Below, one piece after another: positions 26,662 through 35,121 of a DNA stretch of 64,000 bases. Origin of the DNA: Alkalimonas cellulosilytica (GTDB taxonomy: Bacteria > Pseudomonadota > Gammaproteobacteria > Enterobacterales > Alteromonadaceae); assembly GCF_036325985.1 (NCBI RefSeq), contig NZ_JAUHLI010000002.1:62001-126000 (forward strand), in the 5' to 3' direction. The position numbers and the translations under genes were made by a program. Every line of letters starts with the position of its first letter. Positions within the stretch are counted from its first letter, which is position 1. Under the pieces are notes generated by a model. That model was not told where the DNA came from. It worked only from the letters and a program-made list of their open reading frames with translations, and did no database searches.

Positions 26662-27290
26662 GTCGAATGCTCAAAAGGATTGGCATACTGCTTTTTGCAA
26701 ATATTTTCATTATGTGTTTGCCACTAGTAACCCTATGGCTATTGATGGGGGCGCTACATGACCAATGGGAGGCCTTTGACAGTGGCCGGCAATTAATCAT
26801 TCATAGCTCTTATGAAGGGTTTATGCCTGGGGCAATTCTGTTTCTTCTCATTGCCGGTGTATACATATTTACTTTAACTTTTTTCGAGTTTCGGAAAATT
26901 GAAGTTACTAAAAATCATCATAATATTTTCGCCAAAATATTTTATGTTCCTATGGTAGTTGCATTTATTCTTACTTTTGTCGGTCACTTTGCCATCAATA
27001 GTTATTATCGGCACCATATGTCTTCCCTTGGCTATCAGCGTTGTCCAGATACCGCACTGCTGTTTGCGCGGGTCACTTACAGTGCCTGGGTCAAAGATCC
27101 GGTGTTGTGCCACGACAGCGATGTGCGCCGTATTGTGCGGCGAGGCCATTGGGACGAATCGTTTCAGGTAGAGCGGATGCTGGAGCAGCGCATTCAACGC
27201 GAAGAAGTCAGAGTACAGCGCCAGCAGCGTGAAGCCGAGCGGCAGGAGGCTCGGCGACAGCGTGAGGCTTTGGAGCGGGAGCAGGGGTAA
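26652..27290 (+). CDS. Three-TM membrane protein, candidate immunity protein (DUF1240-like)
   Basis: Product of 212 residues with three membrane segments (about 8-33, 57-75 and 92-113), a short domain with GYQRC and later WVKDPVLC, then a strongly charged Arg/Glu/Gln coiled coil from about 165 to the end. The spacing of GYxxC and the later YV/WV...LC recalls DUF1240 proteins from memory; this was not checked. The start overlaps the upstream gene by 10 bases, so the pair is co-translated. The first half is AT-rich compared with neighbours, while the coiled-coil tail is GC-richer, as if a local tail had been joined on. ATG at 26667 is an alternative start. Confidence 0.6.
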   Translation: MELSRMLKRIGILLFANIFIMCLPLVTLWLLMGALHDQWEAFDSGRQLIIHSSYEGFMPGAILFLLIAGVYIFTLTFFEFRKIEVTKNHHNIFAKIFYVPMVVAFILTFVGHFAINSYYRHHMSSLGYQRCPDTALLFARVTYSAWVKDPVLCHDSDVRRIVRRGHWDESFQVERMLEQRIQREEVRVQRQQREAERQEARRQREALEREQG

Positions 27291-27307
27291 AGCTGGCTGC
27301 AAGTCTT

Positions 27308-27316
27308 TGCTATACT
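27308..27316 (+). promoter_or_regulatory. Extended -10 promoter of ybeL
   Basis: TGC followed by TATACT (27311-27316) is an extended -10 element. Transcription would start near 27323, about 23 bases before the ybeL ATG. Confidence 0.55.
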
Positions 27317-27345
27317 AAAGATAAATGCAGGCAGTAGGAGCCCGA

Positions 27346-27813
27346 ATGGAACTGAAAAAGAAATACCAGGCTTGGTTAACGCAGTTGGCCGATATGGTCA
27401 GCAATGCCGAGAAAGACTCGGTTGACCAGCTGATGGAGCTGAATGAGCAAATCCGCGCCTATTTTCAGGCCGGCAAAGACTTAACCGCCCATGAAACCCG
27501 GCTTTTTGTCGAAACCCTAAAACGCCAGTGGCAGGATACCGATACGGAAGCCGAAGAGCAGCCATCCTTGTGGCCAGAGGCATTGTGGTATGAGCTGGCA
27601 CAAATCACCGACCGCAGCCAGGTGGAGTGGCAGGAAATTCTGGAAGACTTCCGGCACAAAGGCGTCTATTTTCAGGGTGAGCGGGTCGGTATGGGCTGCT
27701 ATCGCTGTGAACAGTGTGGCGAACGTGCCAATTACTACCATCCGGCGGAATTGCTGGCCTGCACCAACTGCGGTGGGGTGAGTTTTAACCGGGAAGGGGT
27801 ACCACTCGATTAA
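27346..27813 (+). CDS. ybeL: YbeL family zinc-ribbon protein (DUF1451)
   Basis: Protein of 155 residues (E. coli YbeL 160). The N-terminal two thirds are helical and acidic; the C-terminus carries a zinc ribbon with two CxxC pairs (CEQCGERANYY and CTNCGG), plus an extra Cys in GCYRCEQC. Biochemical function is not known. The start at 27346 has AGGAG 5 bases upstream. In E. coli ybeL is a near neighbour of leuS, so the two genes before it look like an insertion. Confidence 0.88.
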   Translation: MELKKKYQAWLTQLADMVSNAEKDSVDQLMELNEQIRAYFQAGKDLTAHETRLFVETLKRQWQDTDTEAEEQPSLWPEALWYELAQITDRSQVEWQEILEDFRHKGVYFQGERVGMGCYRCEQCGERANYYHPAELLACTNCGGVSFNREGVPLD

Positions 27814-27836
27814 AGTTGAAATAGCCAGGGCTTGAA

Positions 27837-27859
27837 GCGGCCAGTAATTCACTGGTCGC
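27837..27859 (+). terminator. Weak terminator-like hairpin after ybeL
   Basis: GCGGCCAGT (27837-27845) pairs with ACTGGTCGC (27851-27859) with one G:U pair and an AATTC loop. Only scattered T follow, so it may be a pause or weak terminator. Confidence 0.4.
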
Positions 27860-27876
27860 TGCATTCTGTCTGTGCG

Positions 27877-27882
27877 TATAAT
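27877..27882 (+). promoter_or_regulatory. -10 element of the LonB-like gene
   Basis: A perfect TATAAT (27877-27882) stands about 37 bases before the start codon. No good -35 hexamer is seen at the proper distance. Confidence 0.45.
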
Positions 27883-27924
27883 ACCCTTCACTCAGCATGA
27901 ACCTCATGGATTGCAAGGAACTTC

Positions 27925-30318
27925 ATGACCCAAACTCTCGATACCCTGGCACTTGCTCCCCATCAGCTGGCGCCGCAACTGCGCAATGACTGGCTGAAAC
28001 ACAGCATCTCACAAACCGAGCTGACCCCGGCTTTTATTGGTCAGGAGCGTGCTAAAGCTGCGTTGCAGTTTGCCATCGGCATGGATATGCCTGGCTACAA
28101 TCTCTATGTGATGGGTGAGCCTGCGCTGGGGCGTTTTACCCTGGTGCAGGATATCTTGCAGCATGCAGCGGCTGAGAAAGCGACCCCGGACGAATGGTGC
28201 TACCTGAAAAACTTTGACGATGAGCGCTTGCCCACGACCTTACGGCTTTTACCCGGAGAAGGCCGGGCGCTGGCGAAACGCATCGAAGATCTGCTTGATG
28301 AAGTGCTGGATACTTTTCCGGCAGCCTTTGATAACCCCGGCTATCAGCGGCAGAAAAAAGCCATTCAGCGCACCTTTGATACCCGCTACGAAGCGGCATT
28401 AGAGGCGGTTGAACAAAAAGCGCTGGAGAAAAAAGTGGTGCTGTACGAAGAAAACGGCACCGTAAGCTTTGCGCCACTGATCGATGGCAAACCACTGGAT
28501 GATAGCGAGTTTAACAAGCTAAGCGATGAAGAGCGGCAGTATTTCTACGATTTGGTCGGTGAGCTGGAAACCATTCTAAACGAGCAGTTGATCGAGTTGC
28601 CACAGTGGAAGCGGGAAGTATCCGAGCAGCTACGCGAGCTTCGAAAAGCCACCATCGAGCAGGTACTTAAACCCTTGTTTAAAGCGTTGGAGCATCATTA
28701 TGTAGCCGAGCTTGGTGTGCTGCGTTATCTGCGGGATATGCGGCCGCACCTGGTCAGGCTGGTGCTGGAGCTGTTGCCGGAAGAAACTGAGCCGGAAAAG
28801 GCCGAAGAGCTGGATATCCGTACCCTGTTTATTGAAGAGTTTGTGCCGAATGTGCTGGTGCACCATGCCGCTATGGATGGTGCGCCTGTCGTATTCGAAC
28901 CGCTCCCTACGTACGGGAACTTATTTGGCCGGGTTGAGTACGCCACCAGCGGAGGCTCCCTGTACACCAATCATCGTATGATCCGACCCGGGGCCTTGCA
29001 TCGCGCCAACGGCGGCTATTTGATTTTGGATGCCGACAAGTTATTGCCGCAGCCTCAGGTATGGGAAGCGCTGAAGCAGGCATTAAAAAGCAATGAGTTG
29101 GTGATAGACACTCTGAGCGAGCATGCTGTCACCAATTCCACCATCATTACCCCCAAGGCAGTGCCATTGCAGGTCAAGGTGATCCTGATGGGCTCGCGCG
29201 ATCTGTATTATCTGATCCAGGAAGTCGATGACGAGTTTAACGAGCTGTTTCGGGTATTGGCCGATTTTGAACACTACCTGCCCTATCAGCAACAAACCAT
29301 GAATTACATGGTGCGGCAAATTCGTTTGCAAATGCGTGAGCTGGGGCTGGAGCTGCTATCCGAGTGTGGTTTTGAACGGCTGCTGCAGTTTAGCTTTCGT
29401 CAGGCAGAGCATCAGCACAAATTATCGGCCCGTTTTGCCGATGTGCTCGAGCTGGTGCGTGAAGCTTGCTATTACGCCACCCAAGCTGGCAGTGACAGTC
29501 TGACGGCTGAGCATGTCCGCCAGGCACTGGCTGGCAAGCAGTATCGTACCGGCCGTATCAGTGAGAGCTTTTTAGAAGACATCCAGCAGGGGCAGATTCT
29601 GATCGACAGCGATGGGCTGGCGGTAGGTAAGGTCAATGGCCTGACGGTGCTGGAGATTGGCGATACCACCTTTGGTACCCCGGCCCGCATCAGTGCGACC
29701 GTGTTTGCCGGTGCCTCTGGTGTGGTAGATATTGAGCGGGAAGTCGAGCTTGGTAAAGCCATTCACTCAAAGGGGGTATTGATTTTAAACGGCTTTTTAG
29801 GCGCGCGTTATGCACGGGACTTCCCACTGACGTTATCGGCCAATATTGCGATGGAGCAATCTTACGGCCATATCGATGGGGACAGTGCTTCGCTGGCAGA
29901 GATTTGTGCACTGATTTCGGCCATTACCCAGGTACCAATCAAGCAAAGCCTGGCGGTGACCGGCTCCATCAATCAGCATGGTGAAGTGCAGGCGATAGGT
30001 GGTGTGAATGAAAAAATCGAAGGCTTTTTCCGGCTTTGCCAGCTGCGTGGCCTGACCGGTGATCAGGGGGTGGTGATCCCGGCCAGCAATCAGCTGAACC
30101 TGGTATTGAATGAAGACGTGCGCCAAGCGGTCAGTCGCGGTGAATTCCATATCTATGTGGTAAAAAATGTCGATGAAGCGCTGTTTTTACTGACCGGTGT
30201 GGAGCCGGGCGAACAGACGCGGCGTGGCGATTACCCAAAGAAAACACTCAACGCCATGGTATTGAAACGCCTGGCAGAGATTGCCGAAATCGTCAATGGC
30301 GGCAGCGATGATGAGTGA
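27925..30318 (+). CDS. LonB-like AAA+ family protease
   Basis: Proteolytic machine of 797 residues related to E. coli YcbZ/LonH and the archaeal-type Lon. The AAA part is divergent: the Walker A position reads GEPALGRFT (G64-T72), with Arg70 in place of the usual Lys, followed by a helical insertion (about 110-290) and a second AAA half with NGGYLILDADKLLPQPQVWE (sensor and Walker B-like). The C-terminal protease domain is intact: catalytic Ser654 in GDSAS and Lys697 in GGVNEKIEGF, spaced 43 residues as in E. coli Lon (S679, K722). Heat-shock-related roles are known for a pseudomonad member (AsrA). It overlaps the next gene by 11 bases. Confidence 0.9.
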   Translation: MTQTLDTLALAPHQLAPQLRNDWLKHSISQTELTPAFIGQERAKAALQFAIGMDMPGYNLYVMGEPALGRFTLVQDILQHAAAEKATPDEWCYLKNFDDERLPTTLRLLPGEGRALAKRIEDLLDEVLDTFPAAFDNPGYQRQKKAIQRTFDTRYEAALEAVEQKALEKKVVLYEENGTVSFAPLIDGKPLDDSEFNKLSDEERQYFYDLVGELETILNEQLIELPQWKREVSEQLRELRKATIEQVLKPLFKALEHHYVAELGVLRYLRDMRPHLVRLVLELLPEETEPEKAEELDIRTLFIEEFVPNVLVHHAAMDGAPVVFEPLPTYGNLFGRVEYATSGGSLYTNHRMIRPGALHRANGGYLILDADKLLPQPQVWEALKQALKSNELVIDTLSEHAVTNSTIITPKAVPLQVKVILMGSRDLYYLIQEVDDEFNELFRVLADFEHYLPYQQQTMNYMVRQIRLQMRELGLELLSECGFERLLQFSFRQAEHQHKLSARFADVLELVREACYYATQAGSDSLTAEHVRQALAGKQYRTGRISESFLEDIQQGQILIDSDGLAVGKVNGLTVLEIGDTTFGTPARISATVFAGASGVVDIEREVELGKAIHSKGVLILNGFLGARYARDFPLTLSANIAMEQSYGHIDGDSASLAEICALISAITQVPIKQSLAVTGSINQHGEVQAIGGVNEKIEGFFRLCQLRGLTGDQGVVIPASNQLNLVLNEDVRQAVSRGEFHIYVVKNVDEALFLLTGVEPGEQTRRGDYPKKTLNAMVLKRLAEIAEIVNGGSDDE

Positions 30319-32209
30319 GCCGTCAGTCACCATACCACTGGTGCTGCTGTGCCAGCCGATGGATGAGCAGTTTGTCCGTGAGCAGATTGTACCGTTGCTG
30401 GCCGGGCACGGTCAGCAAGCCGAGCTGTTGCTGTGGACGGGGAAACTTAGCCATTTGTTCAGTGCAGAGCAGCGCTTGCTGTGCTATTTACCCGATGAAG
30501 CCTTACGTGATTTGGTGCAGCAAGCACGGCAAAACCACTGGCAGTTGGCCTTGTTGCCGCATCCGGAGATGCGCCATGCCCGTTATGGCTTTGGTATCAG
30601 CGGTGATTTAGCCTTGGCGGTGGAAGATGCGGTGTCTCGTGAGTCCGAACTGCTGGATTTGATGCTGTGCAACGAGACACCGGTGTTTAACTCGGTGGTG
30701 GTGGGCGATACCTTTTCGTTGATCCCCGGTGAGGCACTGGCCGAGCGCTTTGCATTGCGGTTAAAGCGCTTTTTTCGTTTGCTCAGTAAAGTGGGCCAGG
30801 TCACCTTCAGTGCCTTTAAGCTGACTACCCAGAAAGGTAAGGAGCTGGATACCGCCGCGCTTGGCATCGTTGCGGTAGAGCATGGCCGCAGCTCGGTATT
30901 ATCGCGCCGGCTGGTGGCCGACTCCAGCGCTAACGATGGCATGTTGCATGCGCTGGTGCTGGTACCACGCAGTGTGTTTGAAATGCTGCGCTTTTTGTTT
31001 GCCGCCTTGTTTTTACGCGATTACTGGAATAAAGGGACCCCTTCTTTTGTTGGTCATTTAAAAACCAGCAGCTTGCGCATTCAGAGCCCGAAAACCATCA
31101 ATTACACCCACGATGGTTTGATTGAAAAGACCAAAGAGCTGGTACTCAGGGTAGAGCCACGCTGCCTGACGATGGTGCCGGGCCGTTATTTGACGGTAGA
31201 GGATAAACTGCCGGAGCAAAAAGAAGTCTTTAAAACCCAGCCGTTGCCAGCCGGTAAAGCGAAATCCGAGTTAGTGACTTACCCCTTGCCCTGGATCCAT
31301 CACGCCGCCACCGAAGAGTTTAAGGATTTATTTCTGGCACTTCGGGAAAGTGCCAAAGCCACCCCCTCGTATTTAATGCTGATGGTGCTGGCAACCTTAT
31401 TGGCAACTTTTGGTCTTTTTGCCAACTCCACGCCAGTTATAATTGGTGCCATGATCCTGGCTCCATTAATGGGCCCGATTATTTCAATGGCGCTTGGTAC
31501 CCTGCGGCAAGATGAAGGCCTGATGCTGACCAGTGCCCGTAGTATCGGGGTCGGCACGGCATTAGCCATCAGTTGCGCAGTGATCGCTACCTGGCTTATT
31601 CCACTCAATACCATCAACAGCGAGATTGCTGCCCGAATCAGCCCAACCTTGCTGGACTTAGGGGTAGCCGTAGTTTCCGGCATCGCAGGTGCCTATGCCC
31701 ATGCCCGGGCGGAAGTGGCAAAAAGCTTAGCGGGAGTGGCCATCGCTGTGGCATTGGTTCCGCCACTGGCGGTGGCAGGCATTGGCCTGGGCTGGGGTGA
31801 TTTTACGGTATTCTGGGGTGCTTTTTTACTCTATCTGACCAACCTGGTAGGCATTATCTTAGCCGCTGTGCTGACCTTTTTATTTTTGGGCTACAGCCCG
31901 TTTCATCGTGCCCGTCGTGGCCTGGCTCTGACCTTTGGGCTGGTGGTGCTACTGAGTATTCCGTTGGCGCTAAGTTTTTCCCATATGGTACAGGAAGGGC
32001 GCATTAAGCAACAACTGGAAGGCATCGTGTTGGAAGATATTCAATTGCGTCAGGTGCAGGTAAGGCCGGGCAGTCCAATCCGGATCTCATTGACGCTGGT
32101 CTCACGCACCACCATTGATGAAGCGCAGATGGATGATATCAAAGGGCTGATTGAGCAAAAGCTGGCTCAGCCGGTGGAGTTGGAAGTCGGCACCCGGGTG
32201 ATCCGCTAA
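30308..32209 (+). CDS. Lipid-kinase-like domain fused to DUF389 membrane domain (TIGR00341-like)
   Basis: Protein of 633 residues in two parts. Residues 1 to about 330 resemble the DAGK/LCB5/YegS lipid-kinase fold, ending with the beta-domain pattern TAALGIVAVEHGRSSV, then SSANDGMLHALVLVP, but the N-terminal nucleotide-binding GGDGT motif is not evident. Residues from about 345 form the DUF389 membrane domain with about six TM helices; its signature is visible as PVIIGAMILAPLMGPIIS and later VALVPPLAVAGIGLG. A soluble tail of about 75 residues ends the protein. The start (ATG at 30308 or 30311) lies inside the LonB-like gene end, so the two are coupled. Function unknown. Convergent 4-base overlap with lnt. 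Confidence 0.82.
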   Translation: MMSEPSVTIPLVLLCQPMDEQFVREQIVPLLAGHGQQAELLLWTGKLSHLFSAEQRLLCYLPDEALRDLVQQARQNHWQLALLPHPEMRHARYGFGISGDLALAVEDAVSRESELLDLMLCNETPVFNSVVVGDTFSLIPGEALAERFALRLKRFFRLLSKVGQVTFSAFKLTTQKGKELDTAALGIVAVEHGRSSVLSRRLVADSSANDGMLHALVLVPRSVFEMLRFLFAALFLRDYWNKGTPSFVGHLKTSSLRIQSPKTINYTHDGLIEKTKELVLRVEPRCLTMVPGRYLTVEDKLPEQKEVFKTQPLPAGKAKSELVTYPLPWIHHAATEEFKDLFLALRESAKATPSYLMLMVLATLLATFGLFANSTPVIIGAMILAPLMGPIISMALGTLRQDEGLMLTSARSIGVGTALAISCAVIATWLIPLNTINSEIAARISPTLLDLGVAVVSGIAGAYAHARAEVAKSLAGVAIAVALVPPLAVAGIGLGWGDFTVFWGAFLLYLTNLVGIILAAVLTFLFLGYSPFHRARRGLALTFGLVVLLSIPLALSFSHMVQEGRIKQQLEGIVLEDIQLRQVQVRPGSPIRISLTLVSRTTIDEAQMDDIKGLIEQKLAQPVELEVGTRVIR

Positions 32210-33786
32210 GCTGGTATGCGTTGGCTTTGCCAGCCTGCCAGCAGTAACAGGACTAAAGAGCATAACCAAAGCGGCCAGTCCCGGTAACGGCTGTAAGGCG
32301 TTTGGCCAGTGGTGAGCTGCATCTGGTCGGTCAAAACACCCGCTTCAAACTGCGGTAATTGCTGTTGAATGCGGCCATCGGCCGCTATGGTAGCGGTGAT
32401 GCCGTTGTTGGTGGCGCGCAGCAAGGGGCGGCCAAACTCCAGTGCCCGCATCCGGGCGATTTGCAGGTGCTGGTGCGGCCCTATGCTGTCACCAAACCAG
32501 GCATCGTTGCTGACGGTGAGCAGCAATCCGGTATCCTGCTGGAAATTCGCTGCCAGTTGCCTTGGAAAAGCAATTTCAAAACAGATGGCGGGCAGTAATT
32601 TGTGATCATTGGCCAGCAGATTGTGTTGCACAAAGCTGCCCCGGCTAAAAGAGCTCATCGGCAAATCAAAAATCGGTGCCAACGGGCGCAGCAGGTCTTC
32701 AAAAGGGACAAATTCACCAATGGGCAGTAAGTGATGTTTTTCAAAGCGGTTGCTGTGCCTGGGTTGATAATGGCCGCCAGCATCGCTTTGCCGGCGTTTA
32801 CCCAGAGTAATCAGGCTATTCCAGGCCTCTTCGGTGTAAAAGTTGTACTCGATAATACCGGTGATCAGGCTGCTGCCATGCTCTGCCAGAATGGCATCAA
32901 GCTCAAATAAGTAAGGCTCTGCCAGAATTTCGACCCGCGGAATAGCCGCTTCCGGCCAGATGATCAACGGCGTGCCTAAATGTGGCTGGGTGAGCTCCAG
33001 GTACAGACGCATGGTGCTGACTTCAAGCGCCGGATCCCAGCGCAGTTCTTGTTTGATATTGCCCTGAACCAGCGCAACATCGAGCGTTTCTCCGGTAGCT
33101 TGCCAGCCATGCCAGTGACTTGCCAATGGAGCGCTTAGCCAGAGCAGTACTGCCAGTGCAGCGGGCCAGAACTGACGCCTGGAGAGCAGTTGCATCAGTG
33201 CTGCAGCACTGAGCACCAAAATAAAGGTCAGGCCGGTTTCGCCAATCAGCGGGGCCCAGTGCCTGAGAATGCTGTCCGTTTGGCTGTAGCCAGGGGAAAG
33301 CCAGGGAAAACCGGTCAGGAACCAGGAGCGAAGGGCCTCCAGCAGCATCCAGGCTGCGGCCAGATAAAGTGGTAACATCGAATGTGCTTTAAGCCGAAAA
33401 GCCAGCAGGGCAAACAGCAAGGGATAGAGTGCCAGATAGGCACTTAACAGCAGCAGCAGCGCCAGGCTAAGCAGCAAGGGCAAACCACCGAATTGCTCAA
33501 TCGGAATATGCACCCAGTTCAGGCCCGCCGCAAAGTAACCCAGCCCCCAGCTAAAGCCCAGCCAGGCTGCGTGCTGCCAGCGGCTGCTGCAACAGGCGGC
33601 ATAACACAGTATGGCGATGGTGAGCACAGGGAGTAGGGTGAAGCTATAAGGCGCAAAGGCAAAGGTGCTAATGGCACCGGTCAGTGCCATCAGCAAAGCA
33701 CTCAACCAGCGTGAGTCAAACACCCTTGTCAGCTGTGGCGGCTTAAACACCTCAATCGGACTCGCTACAGACCGGTGCTTTGCCAT
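32206..33786 (-). CDS. lnt: Apolipoprotein N-acyltransferase
   Basis: Adds the third acyl chain to lipoprotein N-terminal Cys in the inner membrane. The 526-residue product has about eight TM helices and a nitrilase-like periplasmic domain with the catalytic triad: Glu in WPEAAIPR, Lys in KHHLLPIGEFVPF and Cys in LPAICFEIAFP. The start at 33786 has AGGTGA close upstream and overlaps ybeX by 35 bases; a GTG at 33750 right after the ybeX stop is an alternative. Needed for the several lipoproteins of this window (NlpI, RlpA, LptE, RND adaptor). Confidence 0.95.
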   Translation of the reverse strand: MAKHRSVASPIEVFKPPQLTRVFDSRWLSALLMALTGAISTFAFAPYSFTLLPVLTIAILCYAACCSSRWQHAAWLGFSWGLGYFAAGLNWVHIPIEQFGGLPLLLSLALLLLLSAYLALYPLLFALLAFRLKAHSMLPLYLAAAWMLLEALRSWFLTGFPWLSPGYSQTDSILRHWAPLIGETGLTFILVLSAAALMQLLSRRQFWPAALAVLLWLSAPLASHWHGWQATGETLDVALVQGNIKQELRWDPALEVSTMRLYLELTQPHLGTPLIIWPEAAIPRVEILAEPYLFELDAILAEHGSSLITGIIEYNFYTEEAWNSLITLGKRRQSDAGGHYQPRHSNRFEKHHLLPIGEFVPFEDLLRPLAPIFDLPMSSFSRGSFVQHNLLANDHKLLPAICFEIAFPRQLAANFQQDTGLLLTVSNDAWFGDSIGPHQHLQIARMRALEFGRPLLRATNNGITATIAADGRIQQQLPQFEAGVLTDQMQLTTGQTPYSRYRDWPLWLCSLVLLLLAGWQSQRIPA

Positions 33787-34624
33787 TGATCACCTGCAGT
33801 TGCAATAACCGCCGGCTGTTGGCTTTGCTGACTTTAAACAACAGGCCGTCCAGTTCAATGCTTTCACCGCGCTCAGGCATATGACCAAAGGCATGCAGCA
33901 CAATGCCACCGATGGTATCAGCTTCTTCTTCATTGAAGTGGCTGCCAAAGTGGTTGTTGAACTCATCCAGTGGGGTCAAGGCACTCACCTGAAACACATT
34001 GCTGGCCATTTTTTTGATATCGGCATCTTCGGCATCATCGTGTTCATCTTCAATTTCACCGACGATTTGCTCCAGAATATCTTCGATGGTGACCAGGCCA
34101 GAAACGCCACCATACTCGTCCACCACCATTGCCATGTGGTAGCGTTTTTGGCGAAATTCCTTCAGCAGCGCATCGACCCGTTTGCTTTCGGGAATAATCA
34201 CCGCCGGCCGCATGATGTCACGCAAGTGGCATTGAGGTGCATCGGGTTGAAAGGCGAATTTTAATAAGTCTTTGACCAGCAGGATCCCTTCAATATGGTC
34301 TTTGTCTTCATTGACCACCGGGTAACGGCTGTGGTTGTTTTCCAATAATATCGGCAGAATTTCGGCAATGGACTGCTCAACATCCAGTGTCGCCATTTGT
34401 GAACGTGGGATCATAATATCCCTGGCGCGCATCTTGGATACATCCAGCACACCATGCAGCATGCCTTTGGTATCTTCGTCGATCAGCAGGTTATTGGCAG
34501 CCTCGCTGATCACGTTTTCAAGTTCCGAGACATCTTGGGGCTCTGCGTTAAATATTCCGGCGAGGCGGTCCAGCCAGGATTTCGGCGCAGAGCCGCGGCT
34601 AGAGTGGGGGTTGTCGTCACTCAT
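33752..34624 (-). CDS. ybeX: CorC/YbeX CBS-domain protein
   Basis: Cytoplasmic protein of 290 residues with two CBS domains (from MIPRSQMATLDVEQSI; then MVVDEYGGVSGLVTIEDILE) and a C-terminal CorC/HlyC transporter-associated domain. Implicated in cobalt/magnesium efflux and, with YbeY and YbeZ, in ribosome and rRNA maturation. Preceded by ybeY and followed by lnt as in E. coli. Confidence 0.95.
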   Translation of the reverse strand: MSDDNPHSSRGSAPKSWLDRLAGIFNAEPQDVSELENVISEAANNLLIDEDTKGMLHGVLDVSKMRARDIMIPRSQMATLDVEQSIAEILPILLENNHSRYPVVNEDKDHIEGILLVKDLLKFAFQPDAPQCHLRDIMRPAVIIPESKRVDALLKEFRQKRYHMAMVVDEYGGVSGLVTIEDILEQIVGEIEDEHDDAEDADIKKMASNVFQVSALTPLDEFNNHFGSHFNEEEADTIGGIVLHAFGHMPERGESIELDGLLFKVSKANSRRLLQLQVINGKAPVCSESD

Positions 34625-34659
34625 TAATGAACTGTATGCTCCAGCTAATCATCGGTATC

Positions 34660-35121
34660 TTACTCTGCATCCGTCAGGTAAGGGTTGGGAAAACCAAGCT
34701 TTGCCAGCAGCGCTATTTCCAGCTGCTCCATCTGCTCGGCTTCGTCTTCCTTTATATGGTCAAATCCCAGTAAATGCAAGCACCCATGGATCACCATATG
34801 CGCCCAGTGTGATTCTGCAGTTTTTCCTTGCTGGCTGGCTTCTTCAGCAACCACCTGGCTGCAAATGACCAGATCGCCGAGTAAGGGCAGGCTCAGGCCG
34901 GGTGGGCACTGAAAGGGAAAGCTCAACACATTGGTTGGCTTGTCTTTGCCGCGGAATTGACTATTTAGCTGTTGGCTTTCGCTGCTATCCACCAGGCGAA
35001 TGGTCAGTTCCGCCTCATTACGGTAGGGGCTAAGTGCAAGTTCTGCCCACTGGGCAAACTGCGCCTCGGTCGGTAAGTCGAAAGCCGTGCTGGCCTGTTG
35101 CAGATCCAGTTCCAGCCTCAT
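34660..35121 (-). CDS. ybeY: Endoribonuclease YbeY
   Basis: Zinc-dependent single-strand RNase for 16S rRNA 3' maturation and ribosome quality control. The 153-residue product has the metal motif HGCLHLLGFDH with H112, H116 and H122 (E. coli H114, H118, H124). The start overlaps the ybeZ stop by 4 bases. Confidence 0.97.
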   Translation of the reverse strand: MRLELDLQQASTAFDLPTEAQFAQWAELALSPYRNEAELTIRLVDSSESQQLNSQFRGKDKPTNVLSFPFQCPPGLSLPLLGDLVICSQVVAEEASQQGKTAESHWAHMVIHGCLHLLGFDHIKEDEAEQMEQLEIALLAKLGFPNPYLTDAE

